A stretch of 44,430 bases of DNA from CAVWSM01 sp963798505 (lineage in GTDB: Bacteria > Actinomycetota > Actinomycetes > Jiangellales > Jiangellaceae), in the NCBI GenBank assembly GCA_963798505.1, contig CAWCTX010000013.1:1-44430 (forward strand), written 5' to 3'. Each line of letters begins with the position of its first letter. Within the stretch, counting starts at the first letter, position 1. This document shows positions 27,412-37,369 of the stretch, in pieces. The notes under the pieces were generated by a model that saw only the letters and a program-made list of their open reading frames with translations, searched no databases and was not told where the DNA came from. Both the position numbers and the translations under genes were made by a program.

Positions 27412-27865
27412 GTGACTTCCCGGCGCTGGCCCGTGGAGCGGTGAGCGGCGACGGTTGCCGTTCATCGGAACGATCGCATGATCTAAAAGAGCCAAGATCG
27501 ACTTCACGCTTCTCGGCAGATCCGGCAACAGGCCACCGCCACGAAGGCAGGGCGACTTTGCTTGTCGCTTGCGTTGTCGGTACAGTCGAGTTCACGTCCC
27601 GAGTCGATGCGATGCGTCGTCTGCCCGAGGCCATGCGCTCCGCGGGATCGGGGTTCCGCGCGACACGCACGCATCGAGGTGAGGTCGGCGTCGTCCGACA
27701 GCGCTAACAGGAGGGCTCCGACCTCGGCAGCCAGACCCGAGGATGAGGTTGGCCTCGTCGTCGTGGCAGTCGTGAATGCTCTCGGTGGCTCCAGCACGTC
27801 ACCACCGGAGGAGGCGGCGATTGGGGATACCCGCAGCCAGATTCGCGACTGCGGCACGGGCGTGG
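27412..27865. other. Intergenic, no supported gene
   Basis: A 454-base convergent gap between the lipoprotein and glucosidase genes. Open frames exist on both strands, but they show Arg/Ser/Pro-rich composition and no recognisable motif. No RNA gene or clear terminator was seen. Confidence 0.5.
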
Positions 27866-29987
27866 TCAGGCCGGGGAGAGTTCGTCGAGGTCCCGCTCGT
27901 GACTCTCGCCGACGATGTCGATCTGGTCGCCGATTCCGTGCAGTGACGCCAACGCACCTTCTGCGCGCAGCAAAGCTCGCTGGTCTCCGAGGCGCAGTTT
28001 GTCTATCTCGAGCCGTCCGTACCGCGATGGCCATGACGGCTCCAGGCGACGGTCCCCCGCGGAACGTCCGGATCCAGGCGCAGCAGCGTACGCAGAAGCT
28101 GCAGCGGTGCAGCCGCTGCCCACGCCTGCGGCGAGCACGACGTGGGATACGGCAACGGCGTCGGGTAGTCGTCACGCGAGAAGCCACAGAACAGCTCAGG
28201 CAACCGCCCCTCGAAGGCCGACGCTGCATCGAGGATCCCCCCGCCACCCGCTGTGCCTCGGCCACGAACCCGTACCGCATCAGGCCTGCAGCTACGAGCG
28301 CGTTGTCGTGCGGCCACACCGACCCGTTGTGGTAGCTCATCGGGTTGTACCTCGCCATCGACGACGCCAACGTCCGCACACCCCACCCGGTGAACATCTC
28401 CGGCGACATCAGATGCGCTATCACCGACGCCGCATGGTCGTCGGAGACGATCCCCGACCAGAGGCAGTGCCCGATGTTCGAGGTCAACGAGTCGATCGGT
28501 TGCTTGTCCCGGTCGAGCCCTACCGCGAAGTAGCCCCGGTCGGGCAACCAGAAGCGCTCGTTGAAAGCAGCCTTCAACTCCGCCGCCCGAGACCCCCAGA
28601 GCTCGGCTGCGAAGACGTCGCCAGCGTCGTCAGCGATCTCGGAGCGCGCGATGTACGCCGCGTACACGTACCCCTGCACCTCGCACAGAGCGATCGGCGC
28701 CGAAGCCAGCCGACCGTCCGCGAAGCTGATCCCGTCGTACGAATCCTTCCAGCCCTGGTTGACCAACCCGTGCTCGCTCGCGCGTTCGTACTCCACGAAG
28801 CCGTCACCGTCACGGTCGCCGTATCTCCCGCACCCACTCCAACGCACGGTCTGCGGCCGGCAACAATGGGTCACCGCAGTCGGCGCGACACCCCACCGGT
28901 GCAGCTCGCCGAGCAGCACGACGAACAGCGGCGTCGCGTCGGCCGTGCCGTAGTAGACGTGCCGCCGCCGCGGGTTAGTGGGAAGCTGACACCGAGCACG
29001 GGCCTCGTGCAGGATGCGGCCGGGCTGCTCCTCCGACGCGGCGTCGACCTTCGTGCCCTGGTACCGCGCGAGTCGTTGGAGCGTCCCACGGCGAGAGTCG
29101 GCTCCAGACAGATCGACATGTACGAGGTCAGCAGCGAGTCGCGGCCGAACAGCGCCATGAACCACGGGGCGCCTGCCGCGACCGCGAACTCCCCTGGGTG
29201 CTCAGGGTCGATCAGCCGCAGGGACCCCAGGTCGTCGAGGCTGCGCAGCAACGTCTCGGAAAGCGCGGGGTCGCCGGTGGTGATGAGGTGCGGGCTCTCC
29301 GAACGCCAGGCACGCAACCGCTCCGCAGGCGGTGACTCCTGCCATGGCAGGCCCAGCGGAAACTCCACGTTCGCGCCGCGTCCGTGGATCTCGGCTGTAC
29401 GAGGACGCTGGCCGTCCACTCGCTGTGCGGGCCGACGTCCGCGTCGAACGAGAGGCCGTCATGCGTCGCCACACCTCCCTCGGCGGTGACGAAGATGCCC
29501 CGCCGCCCCGCCCCGCTCGACCACCCGATGTCCAGGCCGCCATCGCGCACCTCGACAGTGTGCGCCCGTGCGGTCGTACGCGGTGCTCTTTGACGGCGAA
29601 GACGTCTGCGAAGTCGGCCGCCACGTCGAGACTCAGCCGCACCGTCACGGGCTCTTGGCCAAGGTTGCGCAGGCGGATGTCCTCGCGCATGCCCTCGCCC
29701 ACGAACCTCGTACGCTCCACCAACAGCTCTGTCTGCGAGCCCTGCGGAGATACACGGGCGATGAACGTCGCGCGGTACGGGTCCTCCTGCAAGACCATGA
29801 GCGGCTGTGTCGTACGCCCGTCGAGCAGCAGCCGCCACCCGGACACGATGCGTACGTCACGGAAGAACAAGCCCTGAGCCTCGTCGGCATTGATCTGACC
29901 GGAGTAGGCGGACACGCAGAAGGTCGAGCCCTCCACGATTGTCACGTTGCCGGCGACCTGCGTCGCCGGCTCGACCTCATGCTCCAT
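27866..29987 (-). CDS. Glycogen-debranching-type amylo-alpha-1,6-glucosidase, frameshifted
   Basis: A cytoplasmic carbohydrate-active enzyme of about 700 residues. The N-terminal beta-sandwich (VEGSTFCVSAYSGQINADEA, QGLFFRDVRIVSGWRLLLDG) is the usual start of actinobacterial debranching-enzyme homologues. The (alpha/alpha)6 catalytic part shows GAPWFMALFGRDSLLTSYM, GWKDSYDGISFADGRLA, VQGYVYAAYIARSEIA and YHNGSVWPHDNALVAAGLMR. In the last of these, WPHDN carries a conserved acidic residue of this MGH1-like group. Frame changes near 29560, 29370, 29100, 28870, 28240 and 28045 split the gene; sequence between them is well conserved, so indels from sequencing are likely. The start lies six bases after the stop of the upstream glycosyltransferase gene, so the two form an operon that probably makes or trims an alpha-glucan or glycoside. 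Confidence 0.85.
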
Positions 29988-29993
29988 GGTCGC

Positions 29994-31100
29994 TCACGCT
30001 ATGGCTGCGATCCCCTTGGGATTGCGGAGGGCGTGCTCGATGGGTATGACGACGGCCGGCTTCGTGGTCGTGAGCCCTGCGTACACAGCTTCGTACGCCT
30101 TCGCGACGCTGTCGACGGCGAACCGCGCCTTGACGTGCGCTCGGCAGACCTTGGGATCGATGTCCTTGACCATAAGGACAGCGGCAGCCATCTCCTCCTC
30201 GTCGGCGACGAGGAAGCCGGTCGTGCCGTGCGCCACGATCTCGGGAGCTGCGCCCTCGTCGAAGGCGATCACCGGCGTGCCGCACGCCAACGCCTCGACC
30301 ATGACCATGCCGAATGGCTCGTTCCACCGGATGGGCATGAGCAGCGCTGTCGCGTGGGCGAAGAGGCTGCGCTTGATGTCGCCGCCGATCTCACCGACGT
30401 ACTGCACCTGGTCCTGGTCGACATGCGGTTGAACATGGTCTCTGAAGAACTGCTCCTGGCCGGGCTGGATCGGGCCGGCCAGGATGATGCGCTTGTTGGC
30501 CAGCTTGGCCACCTTGATCGCGCGGTCGGCGCCCTTGGTGGGGTGCATGCGACCGACCCAGAGCAGGTAGTCGTCCTTGACCGGCACGAAGGGCCATGCG
30601 TCGACGTCGATGGGGTTGGGGATGACGTCGTGGACCCGCATCCCTTGTGGCGCCGAGGCTTTCTGCGCCTCGCTGATGCCGACGATGTGCCCCTTGTGGC
30701 CGTGCTGGGAGTAGAACTGCGAGGTGGACGGCACGAACGGGCCGTGCAGGGTGTGCACGACCGGTACGTCGATGCGGTTGGCCATCGCGAGCGCGGTGAA
30801 GCCGCAGTGGTCGTGGATAACGTCGAATGGTGCGAACCGGCTTGCATCGTCGATGCGGTCCAAGACCTGCGCGACGTGGTCGGACTCGATCATCGCGGAG
30901 CCGATCTCATCCTCGTGACCCTCGGGGAGCACGTGCTGGACCATGGCCGCAGATCGCGAGCCCGGCGCGGCGTACAACGTGACCTCGTGACCGCGCGCCA
31001 CCAAGCCGTCGCAAAGCAGATCGACCACATGCTCGATCCCGCCGTAGCCGCGGGGAGGTACTGAGATCCAGGGTGGTGCGAGCATCGCGATCTTGGTCAA
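29994..31100 (-). CDS. GT4 family glycosyltransferase
   Basis: Intact retaining glycosyltransferase of the GT-B fold, 368 residues, transferring a sugar from a nucleotide-sugar donor. The N-terminal acceptor domain opens KIAMLAPPWISVPPRGYGG with FDVIHDHCGF and VVHTLHGPF. The donor domain has WVGRMHPTKGADRAIKVAKL and the catalytic EX7E region EPFGMVMVEALACGTPVIAF. The start appears to be TTG at 31100; a later ATG would cut the first beta strand. The stop is six bases before the debranching-enzyme gene. A GT4 plus debranching-type glucosidase pair is common in actinobacteria and suggests joint work on a storage or stress-protective glucan; the exact product cannot be told. Confidence 0.92.
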   Translation of the reverse strand: MTKIAMLAPPWISVPPRGYGGIEHVVDLLCDGLVARGHEVTLYAAPGSRSAAMVQHVLPEGHEDEIGSAMIESDHVAQVLDRIDDASRFAPFDVIHDHCGFTALAMANRIDVPVVHTLHGPFVPSTSQFYSQHGHKGHIVGISEAQKASAPQGMRVHDVIPNPIDVDAWPFVPVKDDYLLWVGRMHPTKGADRAIKVAKLANKRIILAGPIQPGQEQFFRDHVQPHVDQDQVQYVGEIGGDIKRSLFAHATALLMPIRWNEPFGMVMVEALACGTPVIAFDEGAAPEIVAHGTTGFLVADEEEMAAAVLMVKDIDPKVCRAHVKARFAVDSVAKAYEAVYAGLTTTKPAVVIPIEHALRNPKGIAAIA

Positions 31101-31404
31101 GTCGGGTCCCGCCCGTTATGGGATATCCCTACCGGGACCGCGAAGCGAGGGATGATCCCTGTACCCACCATTAGGATACGCCTGCGCGTCGATGTTCCTG
31201 ACCACTCAGTTCAAAGGGTGCTGACGAGACGCAAAGCGTGCAGGCCCCAAGCAGTCTCTAATCACACTGTCGACGGTGCATGACACAGCCCAGACCGAAG
31301 CCGCGCTCCGCCGCCACCGACGAATCCTCTGAGCCGTCTGGTCCGCACGTCCTTTCGCGGCGCGACAGACGCTCGCTGCTGGGCTGCGCTTTGCCAACCA
31401 GCCG
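31101..31404. other. Intergenic region upstream of the glycosyltransferase
   Basis: About 300 bases. It must contain the leftward promoter for the glycosyltransferase-glucosidase operon. GGGATATCCC lies near 31118-31128, a short palindrome some 25 bases before the start. No gene, tRNA or repeat recognised. Confidence 0.45.
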
Positions 31405-31665
31405 TTACAGGTACTGGCCGGTCTCGGCGCTGTCCGACTTCGACACCCGTACGGACACCACGTTGGCGAGGTTGATGACCACGCCAGTCTCGCGGTCCTC
31501 GCCGTCATACCGAGCCGCAATCAAGACCAGGCTGCGCCGCTCGTCCAGAGCCTTGGCGATCGCCTCCAGCGCCTCCCGTTCCCCGGCATAGTCCTTGCTC
31601 ACCACGGAGACGTCTTCGCCGCCCACCGAGTGAAACCGCATGAACACCTCGGCGTTGTCCGGCAC
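31405..31665 (-). CDS. Small conserved-looking protein, 86 residues
   Basis: Unrecognised. Natural sequence with EVFMRFHSVGGEDVSVVSKD, then a helix EREALEAIAKALDERRSLVL and a C-terminal strand GVVINLANVVSVRVSKSDS. This suggests a small alpha/beta domain without membrane segments. The GTG start at 31665 is decided by AAAGGAG six bases upstream. It is transcribed towards the glycosyltransferase operon, 304 bases away. Length and composition are like small cytoplasmic actinobacterial proteins of unknown role. Confidence 0.6.
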   Translation of the reverse strand: MPDNAEVFMRFHSVGGEDVSVVSKDYAGEREALEAIAKALDERRSLVLIAARYDGEDRETGVVINLANVVSVRVSKSDSAETGQYL

Positions 31666-31806
31666 GGTTGCTCCTTTCCACGAGAGTCCGGTGTCCCCGG
31701 CTCTGCTCAACCATCGCAGTGTCGACGATGGGCAGATTGGGCACCCACCTCACCGACAGACTGCACCCCAGCCTCTGAGCCTCCGTGGCTACGAACGCCA
31801 CCGCCT

Positions 31807-32096
31807 TCAAACTCGTGTGTCACCGAGACCTACGTGATCCCGCCCGGCGATCACGATCTCCGTTTGGGGGGCTGGCAGGGCGACCAGTCGGGCCTCGCCC
31901 CCGATGGCGGACTGGTAGTCCTGGTAGACCAGGTCGGCGATGCCCTGGCGGCATCCGTTAAGCCGGACTAACAGCGCCGTGCCGAGGTCGCGGACAGCAT
32001 CCACTCCGTCGTTGACAGGCGCGGTTTGGAGATCGTCGCTTCTCCGCTGGATGTCGTGGGCGTCAACCTCTACAAGCCCGGCTGGCATGTGACCCA
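31807..32096 (-). CDS. Hypothetical protein, possibly longer through a frameshift
   Basis: Unrecognised. The frame gives PAGLVEVDAHDIQRRSDDLQ, VDAVRDLGTALLVRLNGCRQ and EARLVALPAPQTEIVIAGRD, with balanced composition. Right after its stop a second frame on the same strand continues with KAVAFVATEAQRLGCSLSVR and WVPNLPIVDTAMVEQ (to about 31700). An indel near 31810 may have split one gene of about 130 residues. No clear ribosome site before ATG 32096. It is divergent from the second subtilase. Confidence 0.4.
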
Positions 32097-32223
32097 TCCG
32101 ATCGACGCGGCTGCAGCTTGAGCGCCGCCGTTTGACGCGCCCAATCCGGACAGCGGCCAGCACCGAAGTTTCGTACACGCGCTCCGACCACGAAGCGCCA
32201 TCCCTCCTCGCTGGAGGTGCGCC

Positions 32224-35200
32224 GTGAAACGCACCGTGCTGCTCATCGCTGCCCTCGCCACCGTCTCGGTCGCCGCGATTCCCGCCGCCGCGCAGGATCC
32301 AGGTGCTACCCCCGACCTGCGGCTGCAGTTCAAGGAGATCCCGCTCGACAAGGTGGATCGCGAGCTCATGCCCGCCCTTGCCGACCCGAACCGCACCGTC
32401 TCGGTCATGGTGGAGATGGCTGGCGACCCGGTTGCGGTCGAACGGGGGGAGGCGCTCGAGGCGGGCGCCACGCTGGCAGCCAGCCAGGAGACGCAGGTCC
32501 AGCAGGACCTGGAGTCGGCCCAGGACGCCATCGTTCCCGAGATCAGAAAACTGGGCGGGCGGGTGCAGTCGCAGCTGCAGCACGCCTACAACGGGATGCG
32601 CGTACGTGTACCCGCGGGGCAGGTGCAACAAGCTCGCCGACCTCCCTGGTGTCGTCGCGGTCCGCCCTGTCAAGGTCGCGAAGGCCGACAACGTGGCCAC
32701 CAATACGCTGCTGCAAACAGCCAGCGTGTGGCAGGACCTCGGGTTCACCGGCAAGGGCGTCAAGGTCGGGATCATCGACCGGGGCATCGACTACTACCAC
32801 GCCAACTTCGGGGGCTCCGGCGTCGCCGCCGACTACGCCAGCGACGACCGTACGGTCATCGAGCCCGGCACCTTCCCCACGGCCAAGGTGGCCGGCGGGG
32901 TCGACTTCGTCGGTGACGCGTACGACCCGCAGAGCGACGACCCGGCGCGCAACACGCCGAACCCCGACTCCGACCCGCTCGACTGTGACGGACACGGCTC
33001 GCACATCGCCGGCTCCGTCGCCGGAACTGGCGTGCGCATCGACCGGTCGGCCTACACCGGCCCGTACGACGGCACGACCCTGAGCAACGGCTTCCTCGTC
33101 GGCCCCGGCATGGCGCCGGAAGCCACGCTGTACGCCCTGAAGATCTTCGGCTGCGACGGCCAGGCCGGCACCAGTACCGACCTGATCGTCGAAGCGATCG
33201 ACTGGGCAGTGGCCAACGACCTCGACGTCGTCAACCTCAGCCTGGGCGCCGCATTCGGCCGTCCCGACGACGCGGACGCCGTGGCCGCCACGAACGCTGC
33301 GCTCGCCGGAGTAGTCGTCGTGGCCTCTGCGGGCAACACCGGTGGAGGTCCGTACGTCCTCAACACGCCCGCGGCAGGCAAAGGCGCCCTCGCGGTCGCC
33401 GCGATCGACGCGAACCAGGGCATTCCCTTGGTGAACTTCAACACCGCCACCGGCAGCATCCGGATGGTGAACACCAACTCGTCTCCCGCGATCCCGCTCA
33501 GCGCAGCAGTGCGACTACTCACCGACGAGCCATCGACGCCGGCCAACGAGTCGCATGGGTGCTCCTTCGACGACTACGCCACGGTCCAGCCCGGCGAGAT
33601 CGTCGTCACGCGACGCGGGACGTGCCCAGACACTGACCGCGTCACCCTCGCCAGCCAGGCCAATGCCAGCGCGGTCGTCTTGATTCATCAACTGCCTGGG
33701 TTCTTCCCGCCTCTGGCGGGCAACCAGGGCGGGGCAATTCCGCTCCTGGGCGCCAACCCGGCTGACGACGCGGCGATCACCGCTGCCGCCGGGAGCACCG
33801 CGAGCGTCGAGGACGACGGCTTGGTGTTCAACCCGAGGTTTGGCGGGATCACCCAATTCTCGTCGTCCGGCCCGCGCAACGGCGACAGCGGCCTGAAGCC
33901 GGATGTCACCGCACCCGGGGTGGGCATCTGGTCCACCGGCGTCGGCACGGGTTATGGCGCGTCGATGAACACGGGTACGTCGATGTCCACAGCTTTCGTC
34001 AGCGGGATCGCCGCGCTCGTTCGCGAGGCCCGACCGAACTGGCGGGCGACCCAGGTCAAGGCCGCCATCATCAACAACGCCCTGCCCTTGGGGGATCCAC
34101 GCAGAACCACAAGCATGGGCAGCGGCCTCGTGCTGCCCCGGCTCGCGGTGGGCGCCGAGGTCGTGGCGATGGGTGAACGCACCGGTGGCGGCCTGTCGTT
34201 CGGGTTCGTCGAGTCCACAGGTCCCGTCGTGGACACGAAGACGATCACGATCACCAACCGGAGCAATCGCGCCGTGACATACACACTGAGGCCGGAGTGG
34301 TTCTCCGACATCGCGCTGCCCACGATGACGTTCTCGCAGGACACCGTCACCGTCCCAGCCCGCGGTAAGGCCACGGTGGACGTCACGTTGCGGGTTGAGC
34401 CGAGGCTGGTGCCAGGCGGCGACGACCCGAGCACCGCCATTGCCCGGCAGCCGGCGATGGTGGCCGGCAACGTGGTGCTCACCACCGGCGAAGAGGGAGA
34501 GTTGTTGGGGTTGCGCGTGCCGTTCTCCAGCGTGGTGCGCGGGAACTCCACGATCTCGACCACGCCCCGATCGACCCGGGTCGCCGACCAGATCACCTTC
34601 ACGAGCACCAATGCCGCCGGGGTGTTGGGCCCGATCGACGTCTTCGCCTGGGGTCTGTCCGATCCGCGTGGCGACTCGCTCGGCACCGACGTACGCAACG
34701 TCGGCTTCCAGTCGCTGCCCGATCTGGGCTTCGGCATCTTCGCCATCCACTCCGCCAACACCGAGTCGAACCCGTCGGTGAACGAGTGGAACGTCATGCT
34801 CAACACTGACAGTGACGAAGAACCCGACTATGCGATCGTCGGCCGGGACTCGGGCACCGTTCTCCTGGGCGGGCTCACCGGCAACAACCTGGTCGCGCTG
34901 ACGGTCGATCTCGAGACCGGGCAAACGGTCCGCGCCTTCGAGTTCGCCTTCACCCAGCTGAACAGCGGGATCGTGCTGCTGCCCTTCAACCTCGCCGACG
35001 TTGGGCTCGCTGCAGGCGCGCAGGAGGAGTTTTCCTACACCGCGGGAGTCGTCTCGCAGGAGGTCGGCCGCGGCGAGGACCTGGTGGACGGCGTCGCCCA
35101 GTTCAACGCGTTCAGACCGCCGGTGCAGACCGGCCAGTTCAACATTGCCTTCCCAGGCGCCCCCGCGCAGTGGACCGCCACGGTCGATCGTGCGCAGCTC

Positions 35201-35287
35201 GCGGAGACGCCGGTCAAGGGGTGGCTGGCGGTCTACCGGTTCAACAAGGGCGGGAGCGCCCAGGCGCAAGGGATTGAACTTAGGTGA
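32224..35287 (+). CDS. Secreted S8 subtilisin-like protease with PA domain, one frameshift
   Basis: Exported serine protease of about 1,020 residues. Signal peptide with cleavage expected after AIPAAA (about residue 23); I9-type propeptide region (NRTVSVMVEMAGDPVAVERG, QHAYNGMRVRVPAGQ). The catalytic domain has Asp in VGIIDRGIDYYH, His in DGHGSHIAGSVAG, the oxyanion Asn in VVVASAGNTGGG and Ser in NTGTSMSTAFVSG. A PA-like insert (VVTRRGTCPDTDRV) lies between Asn and Ser, and Fn3-like beta domains follow to the end. Two usual positions differ: Arg follows the catalytic Asp where Thr, Ser or Ala is normal, and Ala replaces Pro after GTSMST. One frame change near 32630 joins propeptide and catalytic parts. 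GTG start with GGAGGTG at 32213-32219. Probably degrades extracellular protein. Confidence 0.88.
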
Positions 35288-35320
35288 GCACGCCGAACGA
35301 GTAGCGCCGGCTCGGCCAGG

Positions 35321-35392
35321 GAGATTCTGCCGACCGAGCTGGTGACTACCGACAACGCCTCAGACGTCTACGCCAAGAACGGCGGCCAGTGA
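35321..35392 (+). pseudogene. Possible C-terminal remnant of a sugar-binding protein
   Basis: A 23-residue frame, EILPTELVTTDNASDVYAKN plus GGQ and a stop, resembles the last strand of RbsB-like periplasmic sugar-binding proteins, which often end in an LVTxDN-type tail. Nothing else of such a gene is seen upstream, where the protease ends. A chance match is possible. Confidence 0.25.
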
Positions 35393-35491
35393 GGCGGGGC
35401 CGCACGTCGTGGAACTGCCTGTCCGATCGCTGGCCGAGGGTGTGACCTCCGGAGCGGGGAAGCCACCCGCCTTGGGGGGTGCGGGCAATCG

Positions 35492-36100
35492 CTAGCCCGT
35501 GAACTGGAAGGAGCTACGGATCGACTCGAAGATGCTTCGATCCTCGGCATCGTCGTTCGCGGTCGGTGACGCGAGGAAGATGATGTAGCCGCGCCCTCCG
35601 TGTAGGGCCGCGAGCTTGTTGACGTCGTACCCGTCGGTGCATGTGTGCGTCCAGGCCAGCGCCGGCTCGCTGCCGAGTGTCGTCTCCTCGACCGGCGAGG
35701 GATCTGGGCAGACGGCAGGTGTGGCGCGAACCATCGCGGCCCTCCACTCGGCCAGCTCCATCCCCTCTGGTGCTGTTGCGGCGCCGACAACGAACTCGCG
35801 CCTGGTTGCCGTCGCCGGGTCCGTGAACCTGGCGAAGCGCGGCGACGAGAGTGATTCGAGCTCCTTGCCGTCCCAATCGGCCTCTGCGTCGGCTTCCGAC
35901 CAGTCCTCGGGCGGGGTCACGCGGAAGTCGTACCGCTCGGAGATGAACGTTCCCTCCGGCGCCGCGGTCGTGGTGGGGTCTCCGGTCTGATTAGTCGCCG
36001 TCGTGTCACTGCTGGCCGCGTCATCGTCGTCGCCACTGCAGGCGGACGCCATGACGAGCAGCGCGCATGCGAGCGCAACGACCTGTGCTGTGCGCCTCAC
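35492..36100 (-). CDS. Putative lipoprotein, 202 residues
   Basis: Exported lipoprotein: signal peptide with hydrophobic core QVVALACALLVMASAC, lipobox Cys21, then an acidic Thr/Asp-rich linker to about residue 48. The mature domain begins FISERYDFRVTPPEDWSEAD and includes FARFTDPATATRREFVVGAA and LAWTHTCTDGYDVNKLAALH, ending IFESIRSSFQF. This resembles PsbP/Mog1-like small lipoproteins whose DUF1795-type fold has a YGFRVxxPxxW start; the function is unknown. It is convergent with the subtilase, 204 bases away. No clear ribosome site could be fixed, but the signal peptide supports the start. Confidence 0.8.
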   Translation of the reverse strand: MRRTAQVVALACALLVMASACSGDDDDAASSDTTATNQTGDPTTTAAPEGTFISERYDFRVTPPEDWSEADAEADWDGKELESLSSPRFARFTDPATATRREFVVGAATAPEGMELAEWRAAMVRATPAVCPDPSPVEETTLGSEPALAWTHTCTDGYDVNKLAALHGGRGYIIFLASPTANDDAEDRSIFESIRSSFQFTG

Positions 36101-36272
36101 GCGGCCCCCCGGGGTCCAATCCGATCACCATGCGGCACGAGGGTGACCCCCAACGTGTTGCGAGCATCGCACTGTTAACACACAGCGGCACCGCATCGGC
36201 ACCCTGCGTCCCGAAGTGACTACGCAAACGTCGCAGCCGCTGGCCCGGCAGGGCGGTCTCGTCCTCAGGTTG

Positions 36273-36557
36273 CTACGGGTGGTTCTTCAGGTTTAGGTAG
36301 TGATCGCGTTCGTCCCGATCGAGGTGCTCGATGGCGTAGCGTAACGCCGCGCGCGGCATGGTTGCTGCGTGCCGGTCGAGGAATCGGCGCAACAGGTTTG
36401 GGTCGCGCTTGCCTGCCTCGCGGACCCAGCCACCGACGGCCTTGTGGACGAGCACGTCTTGGTCGTTGGCGAGGATGTCAGCGATGGCGAAGGTGTCTTC
36501 GAGGTCCCCTCGTCGGATGAACGCGTACGTTGCGACGATCGCCGTGCGCCGCTCCAA
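36273..36557 (-). pseudogene. AlkD-like DNA alkylation repair protein, C-terminal fragment
   Basis: The 94 residues match the C-terminal HEAT-like repeats of AlkD-type DNA glycosylases, which remove alkylated bases: ERRTAIVATYAFIRRGDLED, DVLVHKAVGGWVREAGKRDP, RFLDRHAATMPRAALRYAIE. A full AlkD has about 220-240 residues; the N-terminal half should lie at 36558-36950 but no frame there matches it. The gene is either truncated by deletion or replacement, or the upstream is too indel-ridden to read. The first residues, PLERR, differ from the usual LWERR at this point. Confidence 0.7.
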
Positions 36558-37005
36558 CGGGTTCGGCGACCCGGCTTTTCGCCCGCAATCCTGTCACCCC
36601 TGCCGACACCGACCAGGCAGTGAACCGAGCAGACAGTTGATGGCGCGTGGGCCCGCACAAGTCAGCAGTTCCAGCGGGCCTCGATTGTCCTGCCGCACGC
36701 CTAGTGCTGGCGACGCGCCGTACTTCCCGGATGAGCGGACCTTCCGGGCCTCGACAAGTTTCGCATGACCTTCGGTCACGACAAGCGGGCGAGTTGCGAG
36801 TCGTTGACGACGCGGTCGCGCACATCTATGGCGCGGTGCCCATTCACGCGGTGACCAAAGTCGCCCCAGTCCAGCGGACACGGACGGACGACTCGCCCTG
36901 CCGGGGAGCACCATCGGCCGGCCAGCCCGCGCGACCTCCGCGCTACTGCGCTTTCTGACGTTGCGCGGGCGTGACAATCATGGCTGACGAGCCACACCGG
37001 ATGAC
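36558..37005. other. No supported gene
   Basis: About 450 bases between the AlkD fragment and the cupin gene. Frames on both strands are Arg-rich and unlike proteins. It may contain the unreadable 5' part of the AlkD gene. Confidence 0.4.
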
Positions 37006-37011
37006 TAGGCT
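37006..37011 (+). promoter_or_regulatory. Leaderless -10 element of the cupin gene
   Basis: TAGGCT fits TANNNT and ends six bases before GTG 37018. Transcription would start at the start codon itself, the standard leaderless arrangement in actinobacteria. There is no Shine-Dalgarno sequence. Confidence 0.6.
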
Positions 37012-37017
37012 CGCGCC

Positions 37018-37350
37018 GTGCAGATTATCGAGGGTGCGGGGGCATGGGTGCCGCCCGCCGGTGCCGCCAACGACTGGGTGGAGCACCTGAGGGTGCCGGA
37101 CCTGTCGGTGGGAACCTACTGCATCCCGGCGGGCGGGCTCGACGATCAGAGCCCGCACAGCGAGGACGAGATCTACGTGGTCACCAGGGGGCGGGCCAGG
37201 ATCGTGACGCCCGATGGCGCGGCCGAGGTGGGTCCCGGTTCGGTGGTCTTCGTGCCGGCGGGCGAGGAGCACAGGTTCGACGACGTGACCGAAGACCTTG
37301 CGCTGCTGGTGGTGTTCGGCCCGGCGTACGGCTCGCGCACGAGGCAGTAA
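37018..37350 (+). CDS. Small cupin-domain protein
   Basis: Single cupin beta-barrel of 110 residues. Cupin motif 1 is PHSEDEIYVVTRGRARI (His47, Glu51 region) and motif 2 is PGSVVFVPAGEEHRFDDVTE, giving two His and one or two Glu as metal ligands; one His of the classic HxH is Ser here (PHSEDE). Such proteins bind a small ligand or act as dioxygenases, isomerases or mannose-isomerase-like enzymes; the substrate is unknown. Leaderless GTG start. It is convergent with the DUF1707 gene, leaving only 19 bases between the stops. Confidence 0.85.
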   Translation: MQIIEGAGAWVPPAGAANDWVEHLRVPDLSVGTYCIPAGGLDDQSPHSEDEIYVVTRGRARIVTPDGAAEVGPGSVVFVPAGEEHRFDDVTEDLALLVVFGPAYGSRTRQ

Positions 37351-37369
37351 CCGGGGCGTCGAGCGGGTG

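Noticed and set aside
29568..31064. Plus-strand open frame of about 500 codons
   Set aside because: It is antisense to the glycosyltransferase and glucosidase genes, is rich in Asp/His/Arg/Val as expected of a complement frame, and shows no motif; the minus-strand genes have clear family motifs.
33515..35269. Minus-strand open frame of about 580 codons
   Set aside because: Antisense shadow of the second subtilase, which has intact catalytic motifs and a PA domain on the plus strand.
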